A DNA stretch of 64,000 nt from assembly GCA_016630955.3 (NCBI GenBank), contig CM049993.1, forward strand, positions 1,798,001 through 1,862,000, read 5' to 3'. Positions 49,706 through 62,000 of the stretch are shown in pieces. The notes under the pieces were generated by a model. That model was not told the DNA's origin and did not search any database. It saw only the letters and a list, made by a program, of their open reading frames with translations. A program made the position numbers and the translations under genes. Source of the stretch: Didymella arachidicola (taxonomy: Eukaryota > Ascomycota > Dothideomycetes > Pleosporales > Didymellaceae). The first letter of the stretch is position 1; every line of letters begins with the position of its first letter.

Positions 49706-52700
49706 CTACGTGCTATATACGCTCGAACACGCTCGCTTAGGGTTGCACCGACTTGCTTGAGAATCATCCCTGCTCCTTTTCCTGGGTATCGCAGGTAGAG
49801 GTTTCTCTTTCACCATATGATCTACCGTCCCAAACACACCATCAAGCCTTTGACACGTTACAAGTTGTCGGACAGTTCTAGGAAAACCGCTGATGGAGAT
49901 TGATGTGCGTGTAATTCCTCGAATGGAGATCGTGATAAGTTCATCGTCGTGCTTGACTCGGAAGCCTACCTTCCTTTTGAATGGTGGCAGACTCTTTGGT
50001 ACTCGCTTAACGCACTTGACCGGATTGCCCTGGATTAGAAACTATGACGATGTGTCCCGTAATTTTGTGTATAGATGGTGAAGACCATTGGCCTGCAGAT
50101 CAGCACGGCAATAGATGTGGCCTGAGCAAAACAGCTCACCCCTCCTTGTCTCAGGAAGCCTATCCAGCTTAAAGTAGAACAGTGATGCAATCATGGCATC
50201 CAAGATAGCGATGATCCTATCTTGATCCTGGCTCACGGTGTGGGCGACGACATCCTTTATCTCCGGGATCTTGAGCGCATCGTCCAGGCTAGGTTCGGGG
50301 CCATGAAACTGGATGTTGAGGCGATGATAGCGTGAACGTGATTCTAGAGGTACAGAATTGATGTAGCGAGTGTACCCTTTCTGCGCATTCAGCTACTGTT
50401 TGCAAGCATCGAATATGCGGAGCAAACTTTGACTTGCCATGCCGGATTTGTCCTCGGGCAACGAGAGGGTGCCTGTACCGAGGGAAAGTGTAAAGTCTGG
50501 ATTATGGGGTTTGTTAGGCCATACAAACCTTGTTTCCTAATGGGCAATGTCTGAAGGACAATTGTGAAGCAAACCTCCGTCCTGATATAAGCTAATCTTG
50601 CCCACCGCCTGCGGCTTAAAGAACCTTCCAAAATTAGCTCAGACTGAGTAAAGTCTCGCAGAACATACCAGGGTGCCGCCGATGTGCAGCATGCCCTGAT
50701 CGATGTTAGCAACCTTACTACCAACGGGGATCACAAGCGTGGAGGCTTACGCTTCTCCGACGCTGATGTCATCGCAAGCATTCTCAGCGCGCACAATATC
50801 GTAGTCTGTGGACCGATGAGACGTGTTTATCATATCGTCACAAGATCTTACCCAGACTCTCTGGCCTCTTGCCAGCATTGTAATTTGTGAAAAGCAAAGC
50901 ATTTGAGTCCTTGACGCTGGTCGTAGTGACCGCTACCTTTGTATCATTCCGTAGTGGATTGAACATCTGCAACGGTGAGTTGAGCGTCTTTTGGAATGCC
51001 TCCTGGACAGCCGCAAGGCTGTATTGGCCATCTTGCACGTAGGCAATGACAAGTCGAAGAGCTCTGGCAACGAAGGTTGCTCGCCTCCCAAACGTTTTCT
51101 GGGCGACGTCCTCGAAACGTTGGATTGCCTCGCGAACACTCCATCTCAACAGGAAACGACCAATGACGACGAGGCCACCTGAGCTGTCAGCAAAGAGTGA
51201 TTGTGAGTCTTGGAGAACATACCAGCCGAGGTGCCGAAAACCATGTCAAAATAGTCTTGTACTGGCAGGCCTAAGGGTTTCAGTAAGGCGTCAATGTGTT
51301 GGAGAAATACGAGAGGTATGATGCCTTTGACACCGCCTCCATCCACGCTGAGTCGTCGAATGCCAGCGGTCGGGGGTACGAAGCGGAACGCAACCTCCCG
51401 ATGATCAACACCACATATAGGACACGCCAGTAATTTGTAGGAGTTTTGCTCAGTCCTTGAACGAACACCGAAGATTTTGACGCAGGAATCACACAGAGCA
51501 TGGCCGCATGGAACAACCTTCTCTGGCATCTGCATGAAGCAACAGAAGCAAGATCGATGACTCCTGAACCCTGCCAAATGCGGATGATGTTGCCTGAGGG
51601 TCTGGTGATGAGATTCTGCGGCAGTCTTTGTGCAACCCAGCTCGGCAAACTTCGCGTTGAACTCGTCGAGGACAAGCGACAAGAACTTGTCATGAATCTG
51701 CTTATCGGCACTGTACGCTTGAATCGCAGCTCGACACGGCGCTAGGTAAAGATCTTTGAAGAGCCTATTTGGCGCGAAATCTGCTGCTATCAGCATTGTT
51801 GTAGACAATCTTAAAGACTTGTGCCCACCGTGAGCACCAGGAGGGTAACTAGCTAGCATGAGCGCTGAAGCGACCAAGGGTGCCACAAGATGCCACAGCC
51901 ATGCTTGCGATGGTATCTGTTTAAGAAGATTAGTGAGATAATGCTCTAGGAATTTGATCGAGAAGCCGTAAGGCCTTGACGCGTGCACCAGATTGAGAGT
52001 CTTGAGCTGATCTTTCCCAGAACTGCTGCACACAAGGCTTAAAAGCTTTTTGGAAAGGTCTAAGAAATGATGAAACCTAAAATTTGTGTGAGCAGACTCT
52101 CTCTCTTGCATTGATTCTTCCGACATTGCAAGGAGTCGACACGTTAGTACTTGCGCCTGAGCGGCGTTGGTTTCGTTGGAATGCAGAGTGACTACCTCGA
52201 GCGCAGCAAAATGGGAGCGTATCAGGCTCTGGCGCGATACAGATTTACCCCGCTGTCCAGTTTGTTTCAGGGCCTTTACGATCAGCTGCAGAACCTTGCG
52301 CGCGGCGCTAGGCTTGTCAGTCGCGTTACTTGATGCAGGAAGAACCAGCAAAATGCGGGGTCGGCTCCGTGTCACGGACCCGGATGGCTCTGCCATTGTG
52401 ATCTGTTCCGCTAACCGCGCCGCAGTCGCGGCTAAGCCACCCAGGTCCTGCACGAAATAACACATAACGCTGGAGAATATCGAGAAAACGCCTGCGCACA
52501 ATAATGTGGTGAATCTGGACCTGTCAGTGAGTAGCGGCCACGATGTTTCCCTCGCGACTGGTATGCTAGCGAATGGCAGTTGCGGCCGCCAGCTCTGCAA
52601 GCCAGAATCTACGATGACCAGCGGGCTACGATCGGTGCGTAGGTCCGGCGAACTTCGGAGATAGATATCCTTGTGCACAGGCAAGGAACCTGTCTGACGC

Positions 52701-52864
52701 GGACCTCTTAGAAGTTCGTCTAGCAGTATGGTCTTGGTCATCTTCTCCACGAAGACGACGTACGATGGTCTGCTGACTGGCGAGGCCAGGTCATAAGGGA
52801 CCTTCGTCGGTTCGTGGAATGTTACGTTGTTTTCACGAAGCGTTATCCAGGGCGATGCATCCAT
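49706..52864 (-). pseudogene. RING-patatin phospholipase-like gene with nonsense mutations
   Basis: The long first frame (52864-51146) holds an N-terminal region of unknown function, a RING-like finger (CFCCFMQMPEKVVPCGHALC ... CPICG, about 51415-51535) and the start of a patatin domain (LSVDGGGVKGIIPL, then GTSAG). After an intron (GTATGT...CTCAG, about 51181-51226) the domain continues and, after further small introns, reaches the catalytic Asp in YQDGGLLHNCPSD near 50550. Three in-frame TAG codons follow, at DIAH-stop-ETRFVWP, ACKQ-stop-LNAQ and DTSS-stop-FLIQ, the first where the family has Trp. Coding continues to about 49706. Patatins hydrolyse lipid acyl esters; this copy should be inactive. 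Upstream coding (to about 53069) may belong to it. Confidence 0.7.
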
Positions 52865-53094
52865 TGTGAGCGTCTATCCACATGGCGGCAGGATTGGGTA
52901 AGGCTTTAAAGATGCAGGGGCGGCGCACCCAAGTCCCTGTTGTCTGCGGGTCGTTGTGTGTAAGCAGCCGAGTGAGCAAAACAGAATCCGGATGCGCGAG
53001 GACCGTTGTTCGCCGCACGTACACTTCTCCCCTTCCGTGACTATGGAACTTCAACAGATCGACGCCCATAGTCGAGCACGCCTACATTGTGATC

Positions 53095-56000
53095 ATGTCT
53101 GTGTCCCTCAACGACGACAACGAGGTAGCTGCGCTCAGAGCCAGATGTTATCGGGGAATTGTTAAAGCACCTCTGGACGCCTTGGACTTCGACCACCCCT
53201 TTGTGTTGGGACAGCGCAGAGACATTCCTGAGCAGAACGTCTAGCGCCTGGAACGCATTTTTGAACGTAACGGATGTTTGCGGCTGCAAGAAGAGAATGT
53301 CATAAACGCTGTCGTTCTTGATGAAGATCTGCCTGTTCTACTTTCTACTGGTGTTTCGGCCTTGACACCAGAGCAGCTCCGTCAAGTTGCATGGGCACGC
53401 GATGCTCCAGCCTTGAGCACAGGGAAACTCACATGCATCTCAGGTTTACATCGCATAGAGGCGGCAAAGAGACACTTGGATGAGAACGATAAATGGTGGC
53501 CAGTAAGGCTGTTCTCGGCTGGTATGACCTTTCGCTGAGCAGTCAACCCGCCTCATAGATGCTCATCAGTGCAGATATTCCAAAGCCCCACTTAACCTCT
53601 ATCATAGAATTATTTCTTAACGAACAGAAGCCTTCAGACGGGGAGATCTTTAGAAAGATTAGATTGTACCATAGGCAGAACGACGTGGAGGCCGAGAATC
53701 GTTGGTGGGCTTGCCTGGACAAGTCCAAGCTGAGAGACCTACGACAATTACTGAAGAAGCAAGAAATTGCAGCAGCATTTGACGATTTGGTAGAATTTCC
53801 TGGACTGTGGGCTAGAATCCAGCTTGGAGCCCTGCAACGGTTGTTAGCACTGAAATGTGATGAGGTGGGTGCGCTTCACCAAGGACAGAGGTGAGGCTTC
53901 TGACCAGAGTAGGAGATAATTGCATACCTCCATCATATTAAGAGAGCCTGGCATAGCATACTTCAGGCCGGAAGCACGACCCTTCCGCCTTCGACGGTGG
54001 ACGCTGCCACTGTCGAAAAATTGGAATCGCTCGCCCCAAGCTCCTCAGAGATTGACCGGAAGCTAGTCTCAGTCCTGATGCGCGACGGGCACCTGTTTCC
54101 AACGCAGCACAATGTAGATATACGCCAAGAGCTTGAGAACAACATCTGCGGCTTTCTAGGCTTGATCTCTCCCCTAAGAGCTTTTTTTGAGACGCTGAAG
54201 TACCTGGAGCTAATCTGCGAGATATTGCGCAAATTGCTTGGGGGGAAGGTAAGGCGAACCATTTGAGCAAGCCTACTAGGGAACTACTTTACTCCAGAAA
54301 AGACTGTCGTGCAATCTTCAGCAACGAGGGACGTGGAACTCACAGTGCTACTGAGCAAAGAAGAGGCTACACGCATTTCTTATATTGAGCTGTGATTGTT
54401 CTGTGCACGCTACTTTGATGACCTGACTACTTTTATACTAAGAATGGAACACAGAGGCGAGAAACTACTGGTGAGAGGCCTGAACCCTGCCTTTTGGCAA
54501 TGCTTTGCAAGTTTTGCTATGTCGCGCGGTTTTAAGACGCTGCGAGCGAAAGAGCTTTTAGAAAGCAGCTGTGCTTCTGAATTGGCTCTTGATTATCTGC
54601 GCAAGGCGAATCCTTTGTTAAGCAATTTCGATGCGGCACTTGTTGAGAAAGTGGTTAATGCTGGCCGCTCGCATACTGGTGCAGATGCCGAGAACATCGA
54701 GCCAGATACCAGCTTCATCACGGTGGAGAGACGATGTGGACGGCCATACGAGCTAGATCTCGCTAAGGACAAGAGAGCGTTGTTCTTCAGACACCTCTAC
54801 ATTGAACCTGAACCAAACATGTTTAGTGTCAACCTGATCCGGCGCGACCTTTTTTCGTGCATCTTTGGTCCTTTCCACTTTCAGGTAAAGTAAAGCAGGT
54901 GAAACTTAAGCGTCACTGACATGAAAATAGCCCACGGATATTGGGTCTCTTGTCAGATCTAGCCGGACAGATGCTGTCGAGGAAGCGATGGATATCGATG
55001 GACCCTTCTCTCCAGGATTCGACGAAATGCTGCATGTTCAGTATAAGGAACTTCAACAAGTCCATGAAACGCAAAATCAAGAGTTGCAACAGATGTCAAC
55101 GGCCAAGTCAGCCTTAGAACAGCAGCTCGCTGCGACACGAATGGATCTGGAGCAGCTGCAGAGCCATCACACTGCGATCCAGAACGAGCATGCGAGATGT
55201 GTGCACCTTCAAGCTCAGAATTCTGCGCTGCAAACCCAGATCTCTACATTACAGGCCGAGAAATCCGAAGAGCAGAGTCGGCTCGAAGCTTCCCTCAACT
55301 CTCGTGATCACGATACACAAATACGGGTCAAGAAGATCCTGGAGTTAGAGCATGATAAGAAGGGACTAAGCGATCAGATCGCCAATCTCATTAGTGCGTG
55401 TGAAAGTGCAGCAGAGAATACCAAAGCAGCGGAAAAGCGAGAGCAATCTGCGCTCGCAGAAGCTTACTACTACAGGCGGGAGGCAGAAGATATGCAGGCT
55501 CAAATCGATCAGCAGATTTTGGCTATCGAAGAGCCAACCCCTCAGTAAACGGGCAACGGTTCGTTGGCCATTCCAAGGAATCCTGTTGAAGTAGTCAATA
55601 TGATGAGCGATTTCACGACACACTCACGGTGGATGGGCTCTGATCACCCTTATATCTTGTTCGTGGCTATCGCGAATGTCGAAAATGGCATTCCGAAAGG
55701 TTTCGAGTGTGTTATCTCCAGATCTGCAGAAGAAGCTTCTGAGACGATTGCATCTCTGATAGGCGCTACAGGCCAGCGTTTTAGTGATGTGAAGGCATGG
55801 GATGCGCGGGGTAAAGCGGTCTTAACGTCCTCAACTTCGTACGTTTTCGAAGTTCTTCGCTCAGGCACCGTCTTCCTTGGCCCAAAAGCGGTGTTCGATA
55901 CATTCTTGGACAGCGGTGCCAACGAGGCTGTGTTAAAGGCTCCCAGGAAGATAAAGCAGGTGAAACGGGTTGCAAAAACTCAACCAGAAGGTGACAAGAA

Positions 56001-56259
56001 TTACAGAGCCGTCGTAAGATATGACAGCAACAGCGAAAACGAGAGGTACGAGAGTGCTGCCGACGAGATTTCGCCCTCCCGACAGCGAAAGGCGCCTCCT
56101 CCACAGCTTACAATTAAAAGTAACCCGGATTTGACTACACAAAGCGCAATAACAATCGAAGAGTCTATGCAAACGCGACCAATGGACCTTAGTGATAGCG
56201 AGTCGAACCAGAGCAACGAGGACTTGTCTTTACGTCACAGGAGTGCACGTTTCAAGTAA
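53095..56259 (+). pseudogene. DUF3723-type gene with three nonsense mutations
   Basis: From the ATG at 53095 the protein matches the fungal DUF3723 pattern: LRARCYRGIVKAPLDAL, ISGLHRIEAAKRHLDENDKW, SDGEIFRKIRLYHRQND, WWACLDKSKLRDLRQLLKKQ, LPGLW-like and EIIAYLHHIKRAWHSIL. Small introns are at about 53522-53558, 53861-53908, 54249-54279 and 54887-54932. In-frame stops occur at 53242 (TAG), 54393 (TGA) and about 55546 (TAA). A C-terminal coiled coil (about 55000-55500) and a basic/Ser-rich tail follow, to 56259. The molecular role of DUF3723 is unknown. The stops are all reachable by C to T or G to A changes. It starts head to head with the patatin gene. Confidence 0.7.
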
Positions 56260-56536
56260 TCGCCCTTGGGTCTGGGAGATAAGATGTGAGTGATGACAGG
56301 AGGTTCCAAGCTGCATCTGGGATCTGGCTCCCGTGGCACGCTTCAGCTATAGACGTCATGCATAGAATTCCGCTCAATGTACAAATAAAACTTGACATCT
56401 CGTTATAGCATCTTGGCGGGGGCGTCTTAACATCACAAGCAATGCCATAATGGTATCAGAGAAAGTATTGCGCTCTCGAGTTCTTTCAGCCTGACGTCAA
56501 GACAAGGTAGTGCATTGATGACTACTAGAACTAAAT

Positions 56537-57173
56537 TTACGTCACATCGCGAACAGACATATTATCTCGCTCAGATGTAGCAGCCCTGGACTCTGAGGGC
56601 AACGTGAACGCTGGAAATCGAATGATGCGGGTGGGCTGCGAGGAGGTGTTTTGAGACAAGCGCCTTTGTTTGGATGCAGGAAGCGGAGAGGGCGAAGCAG
56701 ACGGCGGTTCACCCACAGATGTGGATCTAACTAAAGTGCTCTCGTCTTTACATTGGTCCATCTAATCCCAAGTTCTCTTCCTAGCTGTATCCCACCGTTC
56801 AGGTGGGGAGGGGGACAAGGATGAACCTACGAGTAGAGCTTGTCCTTTGTCGATGCCCTTGCTTAGGCTCTGATAGTGAGCGGGGCGCTTCACAATCGCA
56901 TCGATTTTCAGTATCTTATGACGGTCAGTCCTGATCATGCACAATACCTAATACTCATACATATTCCTCGATAGCTGGTGGCCAGTCAAGTCTATGTTGC
57001 TCTGAAGAGAATACGAGAGGCTGGCTACCAGGCTTACTGATGACAATCAGGACTTGGGCATCTGGAAACATGTTGCACAATTCCGTAGCCTTCTTGAAGA
57101 TACCGTTGTATCTGGTATCGAACGATCGTTCTGGGTTTCTGGGAGGCTGCATGGGCCTCTTCGTTGTGCTCAT
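56537..57173 (-). CDS. MADS-box-like gene (degenerate, splicing unclear)
   Basis: The Met at 57173 begins a MADS-like stretch: RSFDTRYNGIFKKATELCNMFPDAQVLIVIS then a VFSS-like end, matching the helix and first strand of the SRF/MEF2 fold, which binds CArG-type DNA as a dimer. The Lys/Arg richness of the helix start is reduced. Coding appears to continue from about 56931 (TDRHKILKIDAIVKRPAH) after a GT-AG gap that is only about 30 bp, shorter than other introns here. An in-frame TAG at 56762 then separates a Ser/Pro-rich tail. It may be a short functional gene or a decaying one. Confidence 0.5.
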
Positions 57174-57302
57174 GATGAGAGGAGTGCTGGCGAAGAAAAT
57201 GAAGCTGAAAAAGGATAGGTACAAACTGGGTGCTGTTATCATCCTCCGGAGAACCACAGTAGATAAAGACAGGGCTATAGGAGTCACCTGATCACATGCC
57301 AT

Positions 57303-57528
57303 GCGGACAGGGATCAGTTGCGCATGGGTAAGCGCTGAAAATAGACAGGACAGCCTGCACGGCGCTTATCGGCTACGTTAGCAAGTTCGCCTTGCAGCGC
57401 CCACGCGCCTAGCCACAGTCTTGGTCGCTTCGGGATACGGGATCCAGTCCAGCGCTATGACGGATCTGTTCACAACACACTATCCAGAATTCAGGCCGCG
57501 TCTACGGGTATAGAGGCTCGCCCCAGTA
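57303..57528. other. Intergenic sequence before transposon B3
   Basis: No gene seen. It ends at the TA (57527-57528) that flanks the family-B element. Confidence 0.4.
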
Positions 57529-58785
57529 CCGTGCCGGACGGCGAAGCGATCAGGACGGCGAAACGATCGCTCCGCCCCACCAAAACCACCACAAAGATAA
57601 GGCTGTAGAGCCGCACCAAATGGCTATTATAGCGAGATCTTTTAGTAGAGTATTCTAGACGTTATATAATATATTAATAACTACTTATATTTTAATAGCA
57701 GTTTAATGTTGCGGCCGCGTCGCGATTAAATAGGTGGTGGGCCTGTAACGCAACTAAATGACTAATTACCATAACTATCACCACTAACGATTGTTTTTTT
57801 GTGTGTAGGCCTTGTACAGGTTTTAAAGTCCTTCTTCTTCTTACTCTTTTTAAAATTTTTAGAAACTTGTTAAAGTCGTTTTGCTGCTTTGCGGGCTGCT
57901 TGGCGAGCAGCTCGCTCAGCGGCTTCGATAGCCCTCTGCTTCTCCCTTAGCAGCTTCGCCTCTGCTCGCGCGCGACGCCTCGCATCAATCTCCCGCGCTT
58001 TGACCAGCTTTGATTCCTCTCGAGCTTGGATCGCCATAGCTTTTTGTTGTTGTAATAGCTCTTGATCGCGCTTCTTCTGCTCTTGGAGGCTGCGAGCTTC
58101 TCGCACCTTCCGCGGCGACCAGAAATCAGCTCCACCATGATAATCTTCGGATTGCTCAAGTACTCCAGGCTGCGATCGCTGCTTACGCTGTCGCTCATTA
58201 ATCAGAGCTTCTCGTAGCTTCTCATTCTCTCGCTCAACCAGCTTAGATCGGGTAGATAGCTTCATGATACTTCGATTAAGCTGCGAGATCTTCCTGCTCT
58301 CTTTGTGGTTGACAGCGCAATCAATCAGCCGCCTGATCTTTCTCCAATCAGATGCGCTGAGGTTAGACGACTCGCTATCGCTCTCAGTAGCAGCAGTTCT
58401 GAACTTTTGGAGTATTACTTCTGGATTAAATGGCGATATGCCTGTGACTTCAAAGGCCCGGAGGACAGTAGATTCCCTGAAAGAGGCCTCCCACGCTCTC
58501 CAGAACAGCGGGAAGAAGTGGCTTTTGGTGATAGGTAGCAGCCCTTGGCACTGATCCATGAAGCTCGATAGCTCATTGGAGTACGCAGTCGATAGAGGCT
58601 TGAACAGGGCAACGTCAAGAGGTTGCAGCGTATGGGTCGCGTGAGGCGGAAATATGGCTAGCAGGATCTTACTCCGATCGCAGTAGTCGATAGAGTCCAT
58701 CGTAAGGTGAGATTAATAGCCATCCGTGAACAGTAATCGGTAAGACAATCGAGCTTTTGCTTTGGTGGCAGGATTAAATACCTGT
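57529..58785 (-). mobile_element. Family-B transposon relic B3, split by a LINE
   Basis: The terminal region begins CCGTGCCGGACGGCGAAGCG after a TA and holds the paired motif GGACGGCGAAGCGATCA / GGACGGCGAAACGATCG, followed by a subterminal GGCTGTAGAGCCGCACC stretch shared with the ends of B1 and B2. Only the C-terminal half of the element is present. At 58785 it is interrupted by the LINE at 58786, and the rest must lie beyond the window. Confidence 0.8.
57870..58785 (-). pseudogene. B3 transposase C-terminal half
   Basis: Coding from 58785 (QVFNPATKAKARLSYRLLFT) includes a ruined second catalytic block (TDGY-stop-SH, where the intact copy has LDGHGSH). It then runs open for 276 codons from 58700, with the third Asp (QPLDVALF), the coiled coil, the YHGGADFWSPRKVREAR marker and a basic tail ending AAKRL at 57870. 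The lost His and Gln/Gly codons are C to T type changes. Non-functional. Confidence 0.85.
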
Positions 58786-58810
58786 TTTAGTTTAGTTTAG
58801 TTTAGTTTAG
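58786..58810 (-). repeat. (CTAAA)5 LINE tail
   Basis: Five exact TTTAG units on the plus strand, read as CTAAA on the LINE strand, replace poly(A) and join transposase codons directly. Similar short-repeat tails are known for some I- and Tad1-type LINEs. Confidence 0.9.
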
Positions 58811-59074
58811 CCATCCTACTCGGTTTCAGCCGCGTACTGCGCAGCTATGCCCGGAGTGACAGGTCGTGGCAGACAGCGGACTCGGCGCGGATGTTGATCC
58901 GCGCCGCCCCACTTCATCCCTTGAACGAGACCAGCTGCCCCCGTAACCTGCCGTTTTCCATCAACCATCATCTAAATATGCTGCCAGGCTCATCTAGATA
59001 CTGGTTCTACTGACTGTATGCCGTGATTCTAGGCTCTTAGAGGCGCGTTGCCTCGTCTATCGCGTCCGCTGTAC

Positions 59075-62000
59075 CTACAGTCTCCCCCCAGCGCTCGGCG
59101 TCGTCTGCGTATCTCTAATCCCCATATGCCCAAGGATCTGCGTCTGCTTCATATACTGGACGGCTTTGGTAGCTAGCTGCGGCGTGCTCAGGATGGTCCT
59201 GAGGCTGTGTCGTCCGGAAAGGTTGGCGAAGATGCGGTTCCGGAGGTCCTTGTGCTTGCTGCAGCGGAGGAGGACGTGCGCGACGGTCTGTCGCCTCTCT
59301 CCGCAGCTGCAACGGGGGCTGGTGATGTCCGGAACATGGCGATTGAAGAGGAAGTCGTTGAGACCGATCTTCTCGGTCCGCAGCTGCACCAGCAGCGCGC
59401 TCTCCCGCTTGCTGAGCCTCTCGTGGAGCTGTAGCACCTTCTTGGTGGGCACTGGCGTGTGTCTGTACGTCGCGCGGCCTTTCTTGTCTTCCCTCCACGC
59501 GCCGATCCACGCTCTCTCTGCCTGCGTCTTGCACCATCTTCTGAGCGTTGTCCTGAGCGGGTATAGCTGTGCGGGCGTGTCTGCTGGCTGCTGTCTGCGG
59601 CCGTTCTCTCTCCATCCGGTGGCTTCCTTGGCAGCCTGGTCGGCGGCCTCGTTTCCAGGTATGCCCACGTGGGCAGGGATCCATCGGACAGCCACTGAGT
59701 ATCCTTTGTCCTGGAGCTCCAGAACCTGTTGCGCGATGTCCGCGAGGATGTACGCGCCTGATCGCCCTTCGGCTTTGGCTATTGACCAGATGGCGGCTTG
59801 GTTGTCCGTGTATATGGCAATTTGTTTTCGTTCGCCGTCTCTGTCTGCATACTCCTGCGCGATCTGCAGTGCGAGGCTGATGCCTTGCAGCTCCGCTGCG
59901 TATACTGTCGACAGTGTGTCGGATCCCATATGTACGGATAGCGTCTGTTGTGTTAGCAGGCACACTGCTGCGGAGCCGATCTCGCCCTCGATGCCGCTGC
60001 CATCTGTATAGATGCTGAGGCTCTTGTTTGCTGCGCATTCTCGATTATGGTGCTTACGGGCCTCCTCCGCATCGTTGTCAATGTAGGTGTGTGGCCCTCG
60101 CTGCCACGGCGGTGTGATGAACGGAGGGATGGGCTCTTGCTTGTCAAGATCGCGCACCTGCTTGCTCCTTAGTGCCTCGTAAGCTTTTTGCCAGGGGCTC
60201 TTGTGTGCCCTGTAGTTCTTGTCAATGACCACTGGTACCGGTTCGCGTGGCTCGTAGCACGCAGTCTGTGCGATGGTCCTAGACGAAGACAGTCGAGTGA
60301 CGACGTCCGCGTTGTGCTTCCAGATCTGCTGCTCGATGGGAAGAAGGAATGTCTCCACATCCGGTGCGACCCTTGATGTCGCTCTGTAGGCGCCGCATAT
60401 GCTTCTTGCTGCTCTTGCTTGTATGCTGCGCAGGGCGTCGACCGTCTTGTGCGTGTAGCCGCGCTTCTTGTCGTTGAGGTTGGCATTGGACCAGATGGAA
60501 CACGCGTACATCATCTGTGGCAGCGCGATGGCTTCGTACAGTCTGCGCATGTCTTGCAGTCGGACGCCCCAGGTGGAGCTGCCTAAGCTGCTCAGCGTGT
60601 GCACTGTGCGAGTTGCCTTTTGTCTGACCGTCTCTACATGTTCTCTCCACTTCAGCTTGGTGTCAAGGGTCAAGCCTAGGTACTTGCACGTTGGTGACGG
60701 CTTTATCTCGCCCCACTCTGTCTGGATGGCCGCGTCGACGTTGATGCGTTTGCGCGATCTTGTGAAGTGGGTCAGCTGGAACTTGTCAGGAGCGAACACT
60801 GAGGCATGTGTGGTTGCCCATCGCTGTGCTTTCTCAAGTGTTGTGCCCAGTATCTCGCACGTTCGTTCTGTGGTCTTGCCCCAAGCGAGGATGGCCACGT
60901 CGTCAATGTATCCTGTAGACATGGTATCTGTCTGCTCGTTGCACTGGTCGACCAAATCGGCGTTGTAGAGGATATAGAGCAGAGGGGAGAGGGGCGAGCC
61001 CTGCGGAATGCCCGTGTTAATTGCGTATTCTTGGGAGTTGAATCCGTCGACCCGGATATGGGTGTGCCTGTCGCTCAAGAAGCTTGCTATCCAGCGCACT
61101 GTGTTCTCGTCGACCTTCCGCTTTCGCAGGTTGTGAAGCAGCCGCTTGTGAGATACGTTGTCGAAGGCTCCGGATACGTCCAGCAACAGGAGGCTGGCCA
61201 CCTGGCCGTCTTTGCCGTTGTTCCACTGTTCGTAGATCTTCGCTGTGACAGCGTGTAGTGCGTGCTCGGTAGATCGATGCTTCCTTCCACCCATGTGGGT
61301 CGGTGGTAGCACGTGGTGGGTCTCAACGAGGTAGCTCAGTCTCCGTGCCACTACCGCATCCATGACCTTGCCGATTGTGTTAAGCAGTGCGATGGGCCGG
61401 TATGCTTTAGGTACTGCGTAGTTGGCTTTACCAGGTTTGCGCAGGACCGCTGTGATAGAGGCTCGGAACGAGACCGGGCAGTAGCCCAGCCGTAGGCTTT
61501 GGTTATAGATTCTCGTCAGGTGGGCTGCAATCAGATCGATGCCGGCTTGCAGCGCTTTGTTTATGATGCCATCCGGCCCTGGAGCCTTGAGGGGCGATGC
61601 CGCTCGTATCGCTGTGCGCACCTCCTTCTCCTCAATCAGTGGCATGTCAATCTGGCCGCTGTACGCAGCGTGCTCTATGTCTCCCAAGTCTGCTTCAGGT
61701 GGCGTTGGAAAGAAGACGTCTCGAAACAGCTCAGCTTTGTCTGCAGGGTCGATGAGTTCTTCTTGTGTGTCAGGGTGATGTATAGTTGGTATGGATCTGG
61801 TGGACTGGTCGTGCCTCGTGCGTGCCCACTTCGCTAGCTTCCATAGCGCGTCTGGCGACTCAGATGCCCGCTCAATACGGTCTCTGTGTGCTTTACGCAG
61901 TGCCTTTCTAATCGTCCTCGCTTTGTGATTCCTTGCGGCGCGGTATGCTTCCCACGTCTCTTCTGTGTGGTGTCGGCTGTGTGCTCTCTTCAGTCGTTTT

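Noticed and set aside
59166..60011. 281-codon plus-strand ORF, and several others over 59.1-63.8 kb
   Set aside because: Antisense shadows of the intact LINE ORF1 and ORF2, with no family similarity of their own.
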